A stretch of 64,000 nt of DNA from Ilumatobacteraceae bacterium (GTDB lineage: Bacteria; Actinomycetota; Acidimicrobiia; Acidimicrobiales; Ilumatobacteraceae). Below, one piece after another: positions 7,817 through 15,071 of the stretch; the stretch's first letter is position 1; every line of letters starts with the position of its first letter. A model generated the notes under the pieces. It was not told the DNA's origin. It searched no databases and saw nothing but the letters and a program-made list of their open reading frames with translations. The DNA lies in the NCBI GenBank assembly GCA_021299715.1, contig JAJTEL010000002.1:310001-374000 (forward strand). Direction: 5' to 3'. The translations under genes were made by a program, and so were the position numbers.

Positions 7817-8836
7817 ATGGCTGTGGAGCGTGTCGGGGTTATTGGGGCTGGCCTTATCGGTGGTTCTATTTGTAAAAGTCTCAGCACTAGTGGTGCCGCA
7901 TCCGTTCGCGTGTATTCACCTTCGGCCTCCACTGTGAAAGAAGTAGAAGACGCTGGCTTTGCAGTCGATAGAAATGTGGCCAGTCTTGTTGAATCGGTTG
8001 ATGTGGTGTTTATTTGTGTGCCTTTAGACGCACAAGAAAAGGTCTATACCGAAGTGGCTCACGCCATTCGTGCAAGTGGGCGCTCAAACATTGTTGTAAC
8101 AGACGTCTCGTCCGTAAAGGGTCAACGCGCCCGTGATGCGGTCACTCTCTTTGCAGATGTGAACGCGGTGTTTGTGCCGGGTCACCCTATGGCGGGTACC
8201 GAGTTCTCTGGTTTTTCTGCATCAACATCAGACCTGTTTGTTAATGCAACGTGGGTGTTGTGCCCAGAACAAGCGTCAAGCGACATTCTGGTGCGTCTCA
8301 TTGCGTTGGTGCACGCCATGGGCGCACGTGTGTCGGTGCTCGATATCGCATCTCACGATGCCGGAGTTGCCACCATTAGTCATCTTCCTTATGTGGTGGC
8401 GGCATCACTCATCAATGTTCTCTCTACCCAGGACAAAAAGGCGCTAGCACTGCAGTTGGCGGCTGGAAGTTTCCGAGATGGCACTCGCGTCGCCGGTTCT
8501 GAACCGTGGTTGTCCGCATCGATGGTGAACATCAACCGCGAAGAAATGAAGAATGTGTTGTCGCGTTATGCAGTGGTTTTGGAAGAAATTGCAACAGCAA
8601 TTTCACACAACGATGACGCCGCGGTTCTCTCCTTCTTTAAATCGGCTCGTGCTCTTCGTGATGAATATGCCGCAGTCAAGCTCTCAACCGAGAGAGCCAC
8701 TGTTGTCTGGCCAGAACGCTCATTTGTGACAGATGCGCTTACTGCCTGCGTGAGTGGAGCCCTCATCACATCTATTCATGCCATTGACGGTGGCTGGAAT
8801 GTGGTGCTTGATGGTAAAGACCTGCCGCGCCACTGA
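7817..8836 (+). CDS. tyrA: Prephenate (or arogenate) dehydrogenase TyrA
   Basis: 339 residues. The N-terminal Rossmann motif is GVIGAGLIGGS (residues 7-17). VFICVPLD, TDVSSVKG and PGHPMAGTEFSGF are typical TyrA signatures, and HLPYVVA carries the catalytic His region of the helical domain. The enzyme oxidatively decarboxylates prephenate (or arogenate) toward tyrosine in the cytosol. A C-terminal tail of about 60 residues follows the catalytic core (after about residue 280) and resembles neither an ACT domain nor chorismate mutase. It forms one operon with the two dehydratase genes. Confidence 0.92.
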   Translation: MAVERVGVIGAGLIGGSICKSLSTSGAASVRVYSPSASTVKEVEDAGFAVDRNVASLVESVDVVFICVPLDAQEKVYTEVAHAIRASGRSNIVVTDVSSVKGQRARDAVTLFADVNAVFVPGHPMAGTEFSGFSASTSDLFVNATWVLCPEQASSDILVRLIALVHAMGARVSVLDIASHDAGVATISHLPYVVAASLINVLSTQDKKALALQLAAGSFRDGTRVAGSEPWLSASMVNINREEMKNVLSRYAVVLEEIATAISHNDDAAVLSFFKSARALRDEYAAVKLSTERATVVWPERSFVTDALTACVSGALITSIHAIDGGWNVVLDGKDLPRH

Positions 8837-8865
8837 CTACCGTTAACCCCACGGGGGTAGCGGAC

Positions 8866-9804
8866 ATGGCTGTTCAATTCGGAGTGCACATTGGTGCGCA
8901 GAACGCAACTGTTGAAGAGTTGCGTGCATTATGGAAATGGCTCGACGCTGCGGGCGTTGATTGGATCTCGTTGTGGGATCACTTGTACGAAGCACCGCCG
9001 GCTGGTGGTACACAGCCACACTTTGAAGCATTCTCTATGTTGGGGGCACTTGCGGTTGATACATCTCGTGCACGTATCGGGTGTTTGGTGTTCTGCTCGC
9101 AGTATCGAAACATTGGTGTGCTGATGAAAGGCGCCATCTCTGTTGACCACCTTTCTGGTGGTCGATTTGAACTTGGCATGGGAAGTGGCTGGCACGATCA
9201 AGAAGCTGCAGCGTTCGGAATTGACTTTCCCTCGCAGGGTGGCCGCTTCAAGGTTCTGGAAGGTCAATTGGGTGCAATAACAAAATGGCGCTCCGGTGAA
9301 CGCGTGACACAAACAACCCCAGGGGTACAACTCACCGATGCATCGATGGTGCCAGGTGTTATGGGGAAGATGCCGTTGTGGATTGGTGGTCTTGGACCGA
9401 AACAAACGCTTCGCATGGCAGGTGCCTATGCAGACGGTTGGAACGCTGCGTACGCCAACCCGTCTCAGTACAAAGAATTAAATGGAATTCTCGACGACTG
9501 GTGTGTGAAGGCTGGACGTGAACCATCGGCTGTGGAACGAAGCATCAATCTGTCGTACGGATTAAGCAACGATGACATTGGCGCGGTGAAGTCTCAGTTA
9601 GAAAAACAATGGGGTGCAGCCAGCGAACGAATTATTTCTGGATCACTCCTTGGTAGGCCAGAAGACGCCATGGAACAAATTGCTCCGTTCATTGATGCGG
9701 GTGCGCAAATGGTGAACATTGCAATTCGTCCACCGTGGAATCAAGAGCTACTCGCTGAATACATTGAAAATGTTCTGCCAGCAATGCGAAAGGAATGGTC
9801 ATGA
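8866..9804 (+). CDS. LLM-class F420-dependent oxidoreductase
   Basis: 312 residues with the luciferase-like TIM barrel: WISLWDHLYE near residue 37, GCLVFCSQYRNIGVLMK near 70 and DHLSGGRFELGMGSGW near 90. These stretches characterise F420- or FMN-dependent oxidoreductases of actinobacteria. The substrate is unknown. Its stop overlaps the enoyl-CoA hydratase start (ATGA), so the two are translationally coupled and may act in one fatty-acid or aromatic-acid breakdown route. A GGGGG stretch precedes the ATG. Confidence 0.85.
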   Translation: MAVQFGVHIGAQNATVEELRALWKWLDAAGVDWISLWDHLYEAPPAGGTQPHFEAFSMLGALAVDTSRARIGCLVFCSQYRNIGVLMKGAISVDHLSGGRFELGMGSGWHDQEAAAFGIDFPSQGGRFKVLEGQLGAITKWRSGERVTQTTPGVQLTDASMVPGVMGKMPLWIGGLGPKQTLRMAGAYADGWNAAYANPSQYKELNGILDDWCVKAGREPSAVERSINLSYGLSNDDIGAVKSQLEKQWGAASERIISGSLLGRPEDAMEQIAPFIDAGAQMVNIAIRPPWNQELLAEYIENVLPAMRKEWS

Positions 9805-10622
9805 ACTTAGAAACCGTTCTGTACGACGTTTCCGATGGCGTTGCGCTAGTCACGCTGAATCGTCCCGATGCAATGAACGCATGGACTCCGCAACTCAGTG
9901 ATGAGCTGTCTGTGGCTATGGGCGCAGCAGATGCAGACGACTCTGTTCGTGCTGTTGTTGTCACGGGCGCCGGAAAGGCGTTCTGTGCAGGTGCAGATCT
10001 CAGCGGCGGTGAATCAGGTTTTCTTGGTGGACGTCCTGGTGAAGACACTCGTCCGCGCCGCATGCCACATCATGTTCGAAAGCCAGTCATCGCTGCCATT
10101 AATGGACATGCGGTGGGCGTTGGCATTACCTATCCCATGTTGTGTGACATTCGAATTGCGTCAGAGACGGCCAAAATTCAATACGCCATGGTGCGTCGGG
10201 GAATTCTTCCTGAACTGGGCTCCCATGCGCTGTTGCCGCGCGTGGTGGGTTTTTCTCGTGCAGCAGATTTGTTGTTAACCGGACGAATGATTTTGGGCGC
10301 CGAAGCTGCAGAGTTGGGATTAGTTTCGCGTGCGTTGCCCGCCGACCAAGTGTTGCCCGCTGCGCTTGAGATGGCGCGAGACATTGCAGTGAATGTTGCG
10401 CCCGTGTCGGCTGCGGTGGCTAAGCAGATGATGTGGCAGGGAATCAATATGTCTGTCGATGAAATGATCACGGCGGAAGGTCGGCTGATTCCGAAGATGG
10501 CGTCACTGTCAGACTCTGTTGAAGGAGTGAGGGCATTCTTCGAGAAACGAGCACCGCAATGGTCGTTGTCGGTCACTGCCGATGCCGATGCGTTAATTGA
10601 CGAGGCCCTTCGACCACGTTGA
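9801..10622 (+). CDS. Enoyl-CoA hydratase/isomerase family protein
   Basis: 273 residues of the crotonase fold. The oxyanion-hole strands are KAFCAGADLSGG (about residues 60-71) and the NGHAVGVGI region (about 95-105). A carboxylate is available in GILPELGSH (the second catalytic Glu position of hydratases). Members hydrate 2-enoyl-CoA in beta-oxidation or act as isomerases. GAAAGGA lies 6 nt before the ATG at 9801, which favours it over the ATG at 9795 and gives an ATGA overlap with the upstream gene. Confidence 0.9.
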   Translation: MNLETVLYDVSDGVALVTLNRPDAMNAWTPQLSDELSVAMGAADADDSVRAVVVTGAGKAFCAGADLSGGESGFLGGRPGEDTRPRRMPHHVRKPVIAAINGHAVGVGITYPMLCDIRIASETAKIQYAMVRRGILPELGSHALLPRVVGFSRAADLLLTGRMILGAEAAELGLVSRALPADQVLPAALEMARDIAVNVAPVSAAVAKQMMWQGINMSVDEMITAEGRLIPKMASLSDSVEGVRAFFEKRAPQWSLSVTADADALIDEALRPR

Positions 10623-10653
10623 GCTCCTGAATTTGCGCGTGGCGAATTAGGTC

Positions 10654-10659
10654 TACAGT
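10654..10659 (+). promoter_or_regulatory. -10 element TACAGT, leaderless promoter
   Basis: Six nt separate TACAGT from the ATG at 10666, and no Shine-Dalgarno sequence is present. Confidence 0.55.
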
Positions 10660-10665
10660 GGTGCT

Positions 10666-11442
10666 ATGCAGACAGCACTCATCAACGGCGTAACAATTTC
10701 TTTTGAAGACTCTGGCGGCAAAGGTCCTGCGGTCATCTTGAGTCACGGCTTCCTAATGGATCACAGCATGTTCGACCATCAGGTCGAGGCTTTGAAAGGC
10801 GCCTATCGAGTCATTACGTGGGATGAACGTGGATTCGGTGGCACTCAAGCAACCGGGGAGTTCACCTACTGGGATTCTGCAAACGACGTACTTGGTCTAA
10901 TGGATCATTTGGGAATTCAGTCGGCAGTTATCGGCGGAATGTCACAAGGTGGTTTCTTAAGCTTGCGCGTCGCTCTCACTGCGCCAGAACGTGTTCGCGC
11001 ACTCATCCTTATCGACACTCAATCGGGCACCGAAGCTCCTGAAACGGTAGAGCCCTACAACGGATTGCATGCGGCCTGGCTCGAGCACGGCGCAGTTGCT
11101 GTCCAAGACATCATCGCCGGCATCATTCTTGGCCCAGGTGAATGGTCTGATTGGTTCGCAAAGTGGGGAGCCATGCAGCCAGACCAATTCAGTAAAGCGT
11201 TCAATTGCCTCATGCATCGTGACGACATCACAGATCGTCTCGGAGAAATTTCGTGTCCGGCACTTATCATCCATGGCACCGCAGACGTTGCTATTCCAAT
11301 GGAAAAGGCCGAAGTGTTACGTGACCGTCTCGCTGGCCCCACCACCTTGGTTCCTATCGATGGCGGGCCTCACGCAGCAAACATGACCCACCCAGCTCCG
11401 GTCAACGACGCCGTTCTTCGGTTCTTGTCGGCGCTTGACTAA
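10666..11442 (+). CDS. Alpha/beta-fold hydrolase
   Basis: 258 residues. The oxyanion loop is SHGFLMDHSMF, the nucleophile elbow is GGMSQGGF (Ser at about residue 93), a late acid lies in HGTADVAIP, and the base His is in GGPHAANMTHP. This fits the esterase/epoxide hydrolase/haloperoxidase-like branch. The nearby acyl-CoA dehydrogenase and enoyl-CoA hydratase suggest an ester, lactone or thioester substrate, but specificity cannot be told. Confidence 0.88.
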   Translation: MQTALINGVTISFEDSGGKGPAVILSHGFLMDHSMFDHQVEALKGAYRVITWDERGFGGTQATGEFTYWDSANDVLGLMDHLGIQSAVIGGMSQGGFLSLRVALTAPERVRALILIDTQSGTEAPETVEPYNGLHAAWLEHGAVAVQDIIAGIILGPGEWSDWFAKWGAMQPDQFSKAFNCLMHRDDITDRLGEISCPALIIHGTADVAIPMEKAEVLRDRLAGPTTLVPIDGGPHAANMTHPAPVNDAVLRFLSALD

Positions 11443-11478
11443 CTGAGATACTTTCCCCAGGGATTACGAGGGGGACAC

Positions 11479-12708
11479 ATGGCTCTTGAACTTGATTTAG
11501 GACCCGCCGCACTGGCGTTCCGAACTGAGATTCGCGAATGGCTAGAGGCGAACAAGCCAAAAGAACTCGTGGGCGTGTCAACAGACATGGTGACGCGTGG
11601 TCGCGTGCCTGGCGCATCTGAATGGGCAGCAAAGCTCACCGAAGCCGGATACATGTGTGTGTCGTGGCCAAAGGAGTACGGCGGTCGTGGTCTCACCGGA
11701 ATCGAAGTCGCTGTGCTGAACGAAGAATTTGCACGGGCGAATGTTCCTCGCATTACACGCGGAATGGGTGAGTGGCTTGTGGGACCCTCGATCATTGTGT
11801 GGGGCAGTGAAGAGCAAAAGAAGAAATTCTTGCCACGCATCATTGACGGAACCGATCGCTATTGCCAAGGCTTTTCGGAACCCGATGCTGGTTCCGACCT
11901 TGCAGCGCTGAAGACTCGCGGAATCATCGACGGCGATCAAATACTCATTACAGGTCAAAAGGTCTGGACATCTGGTGCAACCGAAGCAAACATGATGTTC
12001 TGTTTGTGCCGAACAGATGTCGACGCTCCGAAGCACGCAGGTATCTCGTATGTGTTGTTGCCTATGTTCAACGAGGACCAAACGTCAAACGGTGTTGAAC
12101 TTCGCCCCATTAAGCAACCACAAGGTGCATCGCACTTCACCGAGACGTTCCTCACCGAAGCTCGCGCACCAGTTGCAAACATTATTGGCGGCATGAACAA
12201 TGGCTGGCGCGTCACCATGACCACTCTTGGTAACGAGCGTGGTGGTCACGCAACGACGCAACACGTTGAATACACGAAGCAATTCTGGGAAGCAGTCAAG
12301 TTGCTGCAGAAGAATGGCAAGTCAACAGATCCCGTTACTCGTCAGCAACTTGCGTGGGCGTATAGCCATGTAGAAATCATGCGTTTCCAAGGGCTCAAGC
12401 TTTTGTCTGAAGTATTGGCACGGAAGGAACCGGGTCCGGCGGCATCAATCAACAAGATGTTCTGGTCGGAATATGCGCAGAAGTTTTCAAATCACATGAT
12501 GAACGCACGTGGTGCAGAAGCGCTTCTTATTGAAGACGACAAGAACGGTCAATACGTAGCCGACCGTTGGACATCGTTGTTCTTCCAGCATCGTGCATCA
12601 ACAATTTGGGGCGGTACTGCACAGGTGCAGCGCAACATTGTGGGTGAGCGCGTTTTGGGTCTGCCGAAAGAGCCAGATCCCAACAAGCCGCGCCCAAACG
12701 CGCAGTAG
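11479..12708 (+). CDS. Acyl-CoA dehydrogenase
   Basis: 409 residues with the three-part FAD acyl-CoA dehydrogenase fold. The middle-domain signature CQGFSEPDAGSDLA is at about 133-146, with QKVWTSGA following, and the C-terminal motif STIWGGTAQVQRNI is at about 376-389. The enzyme forms a 2,3-double bond in an acyl-CoA and passes electrons to ETF. The catalytic base position is not clear from sequence alone, which suggests a long, branched or steroid side-chain type rather than a classic short-chain enzyme. GGGGGAC precedes the ATG. Confidence 0.9.
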   Translation: MALELDLGPAALAFRTEIREWLEANKPKELVGVSTDMVTRGRVPGASEWAAKLTEAGYMCVSWPKEYGGRGLTGIEVAVLNEEFARANVPRITRGMGEWLVGPSIIVWGSEEQKKKFLPRIIDGTDRYCQGFSEPDAGSDLAALKTRGIIDGDQILITGQKVWTSGATEANMMFCLCRTDVDAPKHAGISYVLLPMFNEDQTSNGVELRPIKQPQGASHFTETFLTEARAPVANIIGGMNNGWRVTMTTLGNERGGHATTQHVEYTKQFWEAVKLLQKNGKSTDPVTRQQLAWAYSHVEIMRFQGLKLLSEVLARKEPGPAASINKMFWSEYAQKFSNHMMNARGAEALLIEDDKNGQYVADRWTSLFFQHRASTIWGGTAQVQRNIVGERVLGLPKEPDPNKPRPNAQ

Positions 12709-12710
12709 TT

Positions 12711-13460
12711 CTACTTCTCTAAATACGGATCGCCAGGTCGGCGGAAGCGAATAGGAGTAGACAGCCTGTTTGCAGTTCCCGCCCTGTACATCTGGGCTGG
12801 TCGTCCTGGGCTTGTTCCAAAATCAGCAAATTCGTCAATTGGCGTCACGAAGTTCTTTACTTGATCAACTTTGCGTCGGAAGTTTGCGGGATCAACTTCG
12901 TATTGCAGGAATGCTTCGTAGACGCCTCGTAGTTCACTAATGGTGAACTTTGACTTACAGAAACTGAGTGCGACATTGGTGTCTTCCAGCATTCGTCGGG
13001 CAACTCGGCGTGCTTCGTAGATGATTTCGGAATGGTCGAACTCCAACATCCGCTTGTCTCGCAAACGCCGGTATGGCACAAACGCGGCATTGTCCGAATG
13101 CATTTTTGGACCAAGTTCACCAGGGTGGGGTACGAGGGCCATGTATGCGATGGCAATTGCTCGGAACCGGTCGTCGCGTTCTGGGTCTCCGTATGCACCT
13201 ACTTGGTGTAGGTCTTTCGGCTTCAACACAATTCCGGTTTCTTCGGCCACTTTTCGTACTGCAGTGGCTTCAAGTTTTTCCGTGTCGCCTACCAGGCCAC
13301 CGGGGAGTGCCCACTTGTTGCTCGACCGCTCTGGTCGCTGCATGACGAGCACCTCAAGACGATCCTTCGCCTCTGCTGCTCGGTCTGGATTAATCGTGAA
13401 CACCACGGTGTCGACGTAGACAAAAAAGTCCATTTGTTTGGTTCTCTTAGCGGGGGCCAT
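12711..13460 (-). CDS. NrtR-like Nudix-domain transcriptional regulator
   Basis: 249 residues: an N-terminal Nudix domain and a C-terminal winged-helix region (about 155-200; FTISELRGVYEAFL and ANFRRKVDQV, matching the NrtR family). The Nudix box spans about residues 55-77, but the REU step reads RKV (Lys70 for Glu), so hydrolase activity is doubtful; NrtR proteins typically sense ADP-ribose or similar NAD metabolites and repress NAD genes. It is divergent from an ADP-ribosylglycohydrolase gene, which fits this sensing role. Start: ATG 13460, with CAAAAT 6 nt upstream, is preferred; ATG 13478 would add 6 residues. A plain ADP-ribose or sugar-nucleotide pyrophosphatase is the alternative. Confidence 0.82.
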   Translation of the reverse strand: MAPAKRTKQMDFFVYVDTVVFTINPDRAAEAKDRLEVLVMQRPERSSNKWALPGGLVGDTEKLEATAVRKVAEETGIVLKPKDLHQVGAYGDPERDDRFRAIAIAYMALVPHPGELGPKMHSDNAAFVPYRRLRDKRMLEFDHSEIIYEARRVARRMLEDTNVALSFCKSKFTISELRGVYEAFLQYEVDPANFRRKVDQVKNFVTPIDEFADFGTSPGRPAQMYRAGTANRLSTPIRFRRPGDPYLEK

Positions 13461-13492
13461 AGGGACATTTTGACACATTTTGGTCGGACCGT

Positions 13493-13520
13493 CCCTTATT
13501 TCATAAGGGTGAAAACACCC
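13493..13520. promoter_or_regulatory. Overlapping inverted repeats, candidate NrtR-like operator
   Basis: CCCTTAT-TTC-ATAAGGG (13493-13509) shares its GGG with a second repeat, GGGTG-AAAA-CACCC (13507-13520). The first is centred about 38 nt before the predicted start of the ADP-ribosylglycohydrolase transcript and lies in the divergent gap with the regulator gene. A third short palindrome, GGTCGGACC, is at 13482-13490. The operator role is inferred from position and symmetry only. Confidence 0.4.
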
Positions 13521-13526
13521 ATGTGC

Positions 13527-13532
13527 TATATT
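13527..13532 (+). promoter_or_regulatory. -10 element TATATT for the ADP-ribosylglycohydrolase operon
   Basis: TATATT predicts a start near 13539, giving an mRNA leader of about 40 nt that includes the 16-bp palindrome and a good ribosome site (AGAAGGAG, 13569-13576). Confidence 0.5.
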
Positions 13533-13552
13533 CTAGTCACATCTACAATTAA

Positions 13553-13568
13553 CCCCAGGTACCTGGGG
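13553..13568. repeat. Perfect 16-bp palindrome directly before the ribosome site
   Basis: CCCCAGGTACCTGGGG abuts AGAAGGAG. As DNA it could be an operator; as RNA its two halves could pair within one molecule only with a very tight loop. It is not a terminator, since no T-run follows. Confidence 0.5.
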
Positions 13569-13580
13569 AGAAGGAGTCCC

Positions 13581-15071
13581 ATGACCCAAAAACGAACCTC
13601 TTCCTCTTCATCATCGCGGCTTTCACACCCACAGCAGGTGCGTGCCGCTGGGGCCATGTTGGGCTCCGCAGTTGCCGACGCTCTTGGTGCACCGTTTGAG
13701 TTCCAAAGCGGCGGCTTGTATTCGGCTCGCTTCCCACGACACGTGGTAGGCGGCATTGGCGAAATGATTGGAGGCGGCGGGTTCAACTGGGCACCGGGCG
13801 AATTTACAGACGACACACAAATGGCTCTTGCCTTGGCGAATGCACTTGAAGAAGCAGGTGGTTTTCACCCAGAGGTCATGTGGAAGCACTTCCGTACGTG
13901 GCGTTCAACCGCAAAAGATGTTGGCATCACCATTTCACATGCGTTGCAGTCGCCGAACTATTTCGGAGCGGCAGAAGCAGCACACGAAGCCCTTGGTGGC
14001 CGCACAGCCAGCAACGGCAGTGTCATGCGTATTGCACCGGTCGGAGTCTTTGGAGTGCGCCTCAGTCGTGCTGAAGCAGTAGAGCTTGCTGTAGAGCAGG
14101 CATCACTCACGCACCACGATCCGTCTGCGTCTGTGGGGGCTGCTTTTGTGGCCGACATCATTCGCGGCACCATCCTCACGGGTGATTTCTTGGGAAGCGT
14201 TCAGTCATCGTTCGACTTCTTTGCCGAGACACCGTGGGGACCCTACCTAGAGAACGAATTCGCCTCTGTTTTGGCAACCGATTTCGATCCACATCACGAG
14301 TCGCACCTGCCGAACGGAACGGTGTGGACCGCGGTTGGGCAAGCGCTGTGGGCAGTGCGTACAACCACGTCATTTCACGATGCCGTTGTTGCAGCCATCG
14401 ACCTTGGCGGCGACACCGACACTGTGGCGGCTATTGCGGGTGCAATGGCGGGGGCTTTGTATGGCGTTCAGGGAATTCCGGTTCGTTGGGCAACATACGT
14501 GCACGGAACCGTCACCACGCCTCACGCTGGAGATGTCGTGTATCGCGGTCAAGACATCATCAACTCGGCTCGTCGTTTGTTGGGCTTGGGTAACGCACCC
14601 ATCACGCCGCCAGAACGTCCAGTTCAGGCCAAGTTGGTACATCCCGCAGGCGTGTGGGCGTCAAATCTCGATGGTGCAGCAACAGTTCCAGAAGATTTCG
14701 GCGTGGTGTCGTTGTGTATTACTGAAGATCGCTTTCTCAATCACCCTCACCGCCGTCAGGTCTATATGCGAGACAGTGAAGGCGATCGCAATCCCAACTT
14801 GTTTTTCGCATTGAAAGAGAGCGTCGAGGCCATCAACGCTTTTCTGGCAGAGGGTCGCCAAGTGGTGGTGCATTGTCATGGCGGACGCAGTCGCACGGCA
14901 TTTGTTCTGAAGGGTTGGTTCATGCATCACGAGGGTGTGCTGCACGATCAGGCCCATCAGTGGATGACTGACACATGGGACCTGTATGAAACATGGACAC
15001 AAACGTTCTTCGACCTGCTCGACAACGAGTGGGGCGATCACGTCGAGGACATCACTGGAGGTGCACAATGA
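13581..15071 (+). CDS. ADP-ribosylglycohydrolase fused to a dual-specificity phosphatase-like domain
   Basis: 496 residues. Residues about 17-335 match the DraG/ARH fold, which removes ADP-ribose from proteins or small molecules: AMLGSAVADALGAP, the metal-binding GEFTDDTQ (Asp77, Asp78) and LGGDTDTVAAI (Asp278, Asp280). Residues about 350-480 carry the tyrosine-phosphatase loop HCHGGRSRT with Cys432 and Arg438 in the CX5R spacing, followed by a helical end. A Ser-rich start (residues 7-12) precedes the ARH domain. The ATG at 13581 has a strong ribosome site. It overlaps the AAA+ gene by ATGA. The fusion suggests paired removal of ADP-ribose and phosphate, perhaps ADP-ribose 1''-phosphate-type chemistry or dual protein de-modification; this is inference. 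Confidence 0.88.
   Translation: MTQKRTSSSSSSRLSHPQQVRAAGAMLGSAVADALGAPFEFQSGGLYSARFPRHVVGGIGEMIGGGGFNWAPGEFTDDTQMALALANALEEAGGFHPEVMWKHFRTWRSTAKDVGITISHALQSPNYFGAAEAAHEALGGRTASNGSVMRIAPVGVFGVRLSRAEAVELAVEQASLTHHDPSASVGAAFVADIIRGTILTGDFLGSVQSSFDFFAETPWGPYLENEFASVLATDFDPHHESHLPNGTVWTAVGQALWAVRTTTSFHDAVVAAIDLGGDTDTVAAIAGAMAGALYGVQGIPVRWATYVHGTVTTPHAGDVVYRGQDIINSARRLLGLGNAPITPPERPVQAKLVHPAGVWASNLDGAATVPEDFGVVSLCITEDRFLNHPHRRQVYMRDSEGDRNPNLFFALKESVEAINAFLAEGRQVVVHCHGGRSRTAFVLKGWFMHHEGVLHDQAHQWMTDTWDLYETWTQTFFDLLDNEWGDHVEDITGGAQ

Noticed and set aside
13434-13580. N-terminal extension of the ADP-ribosylglycohydrolase gene
   Set aside because: It would overlap the divergent regulator gene and its promoter region; ATG 13581 has an AGAAGGAG ribosome site.
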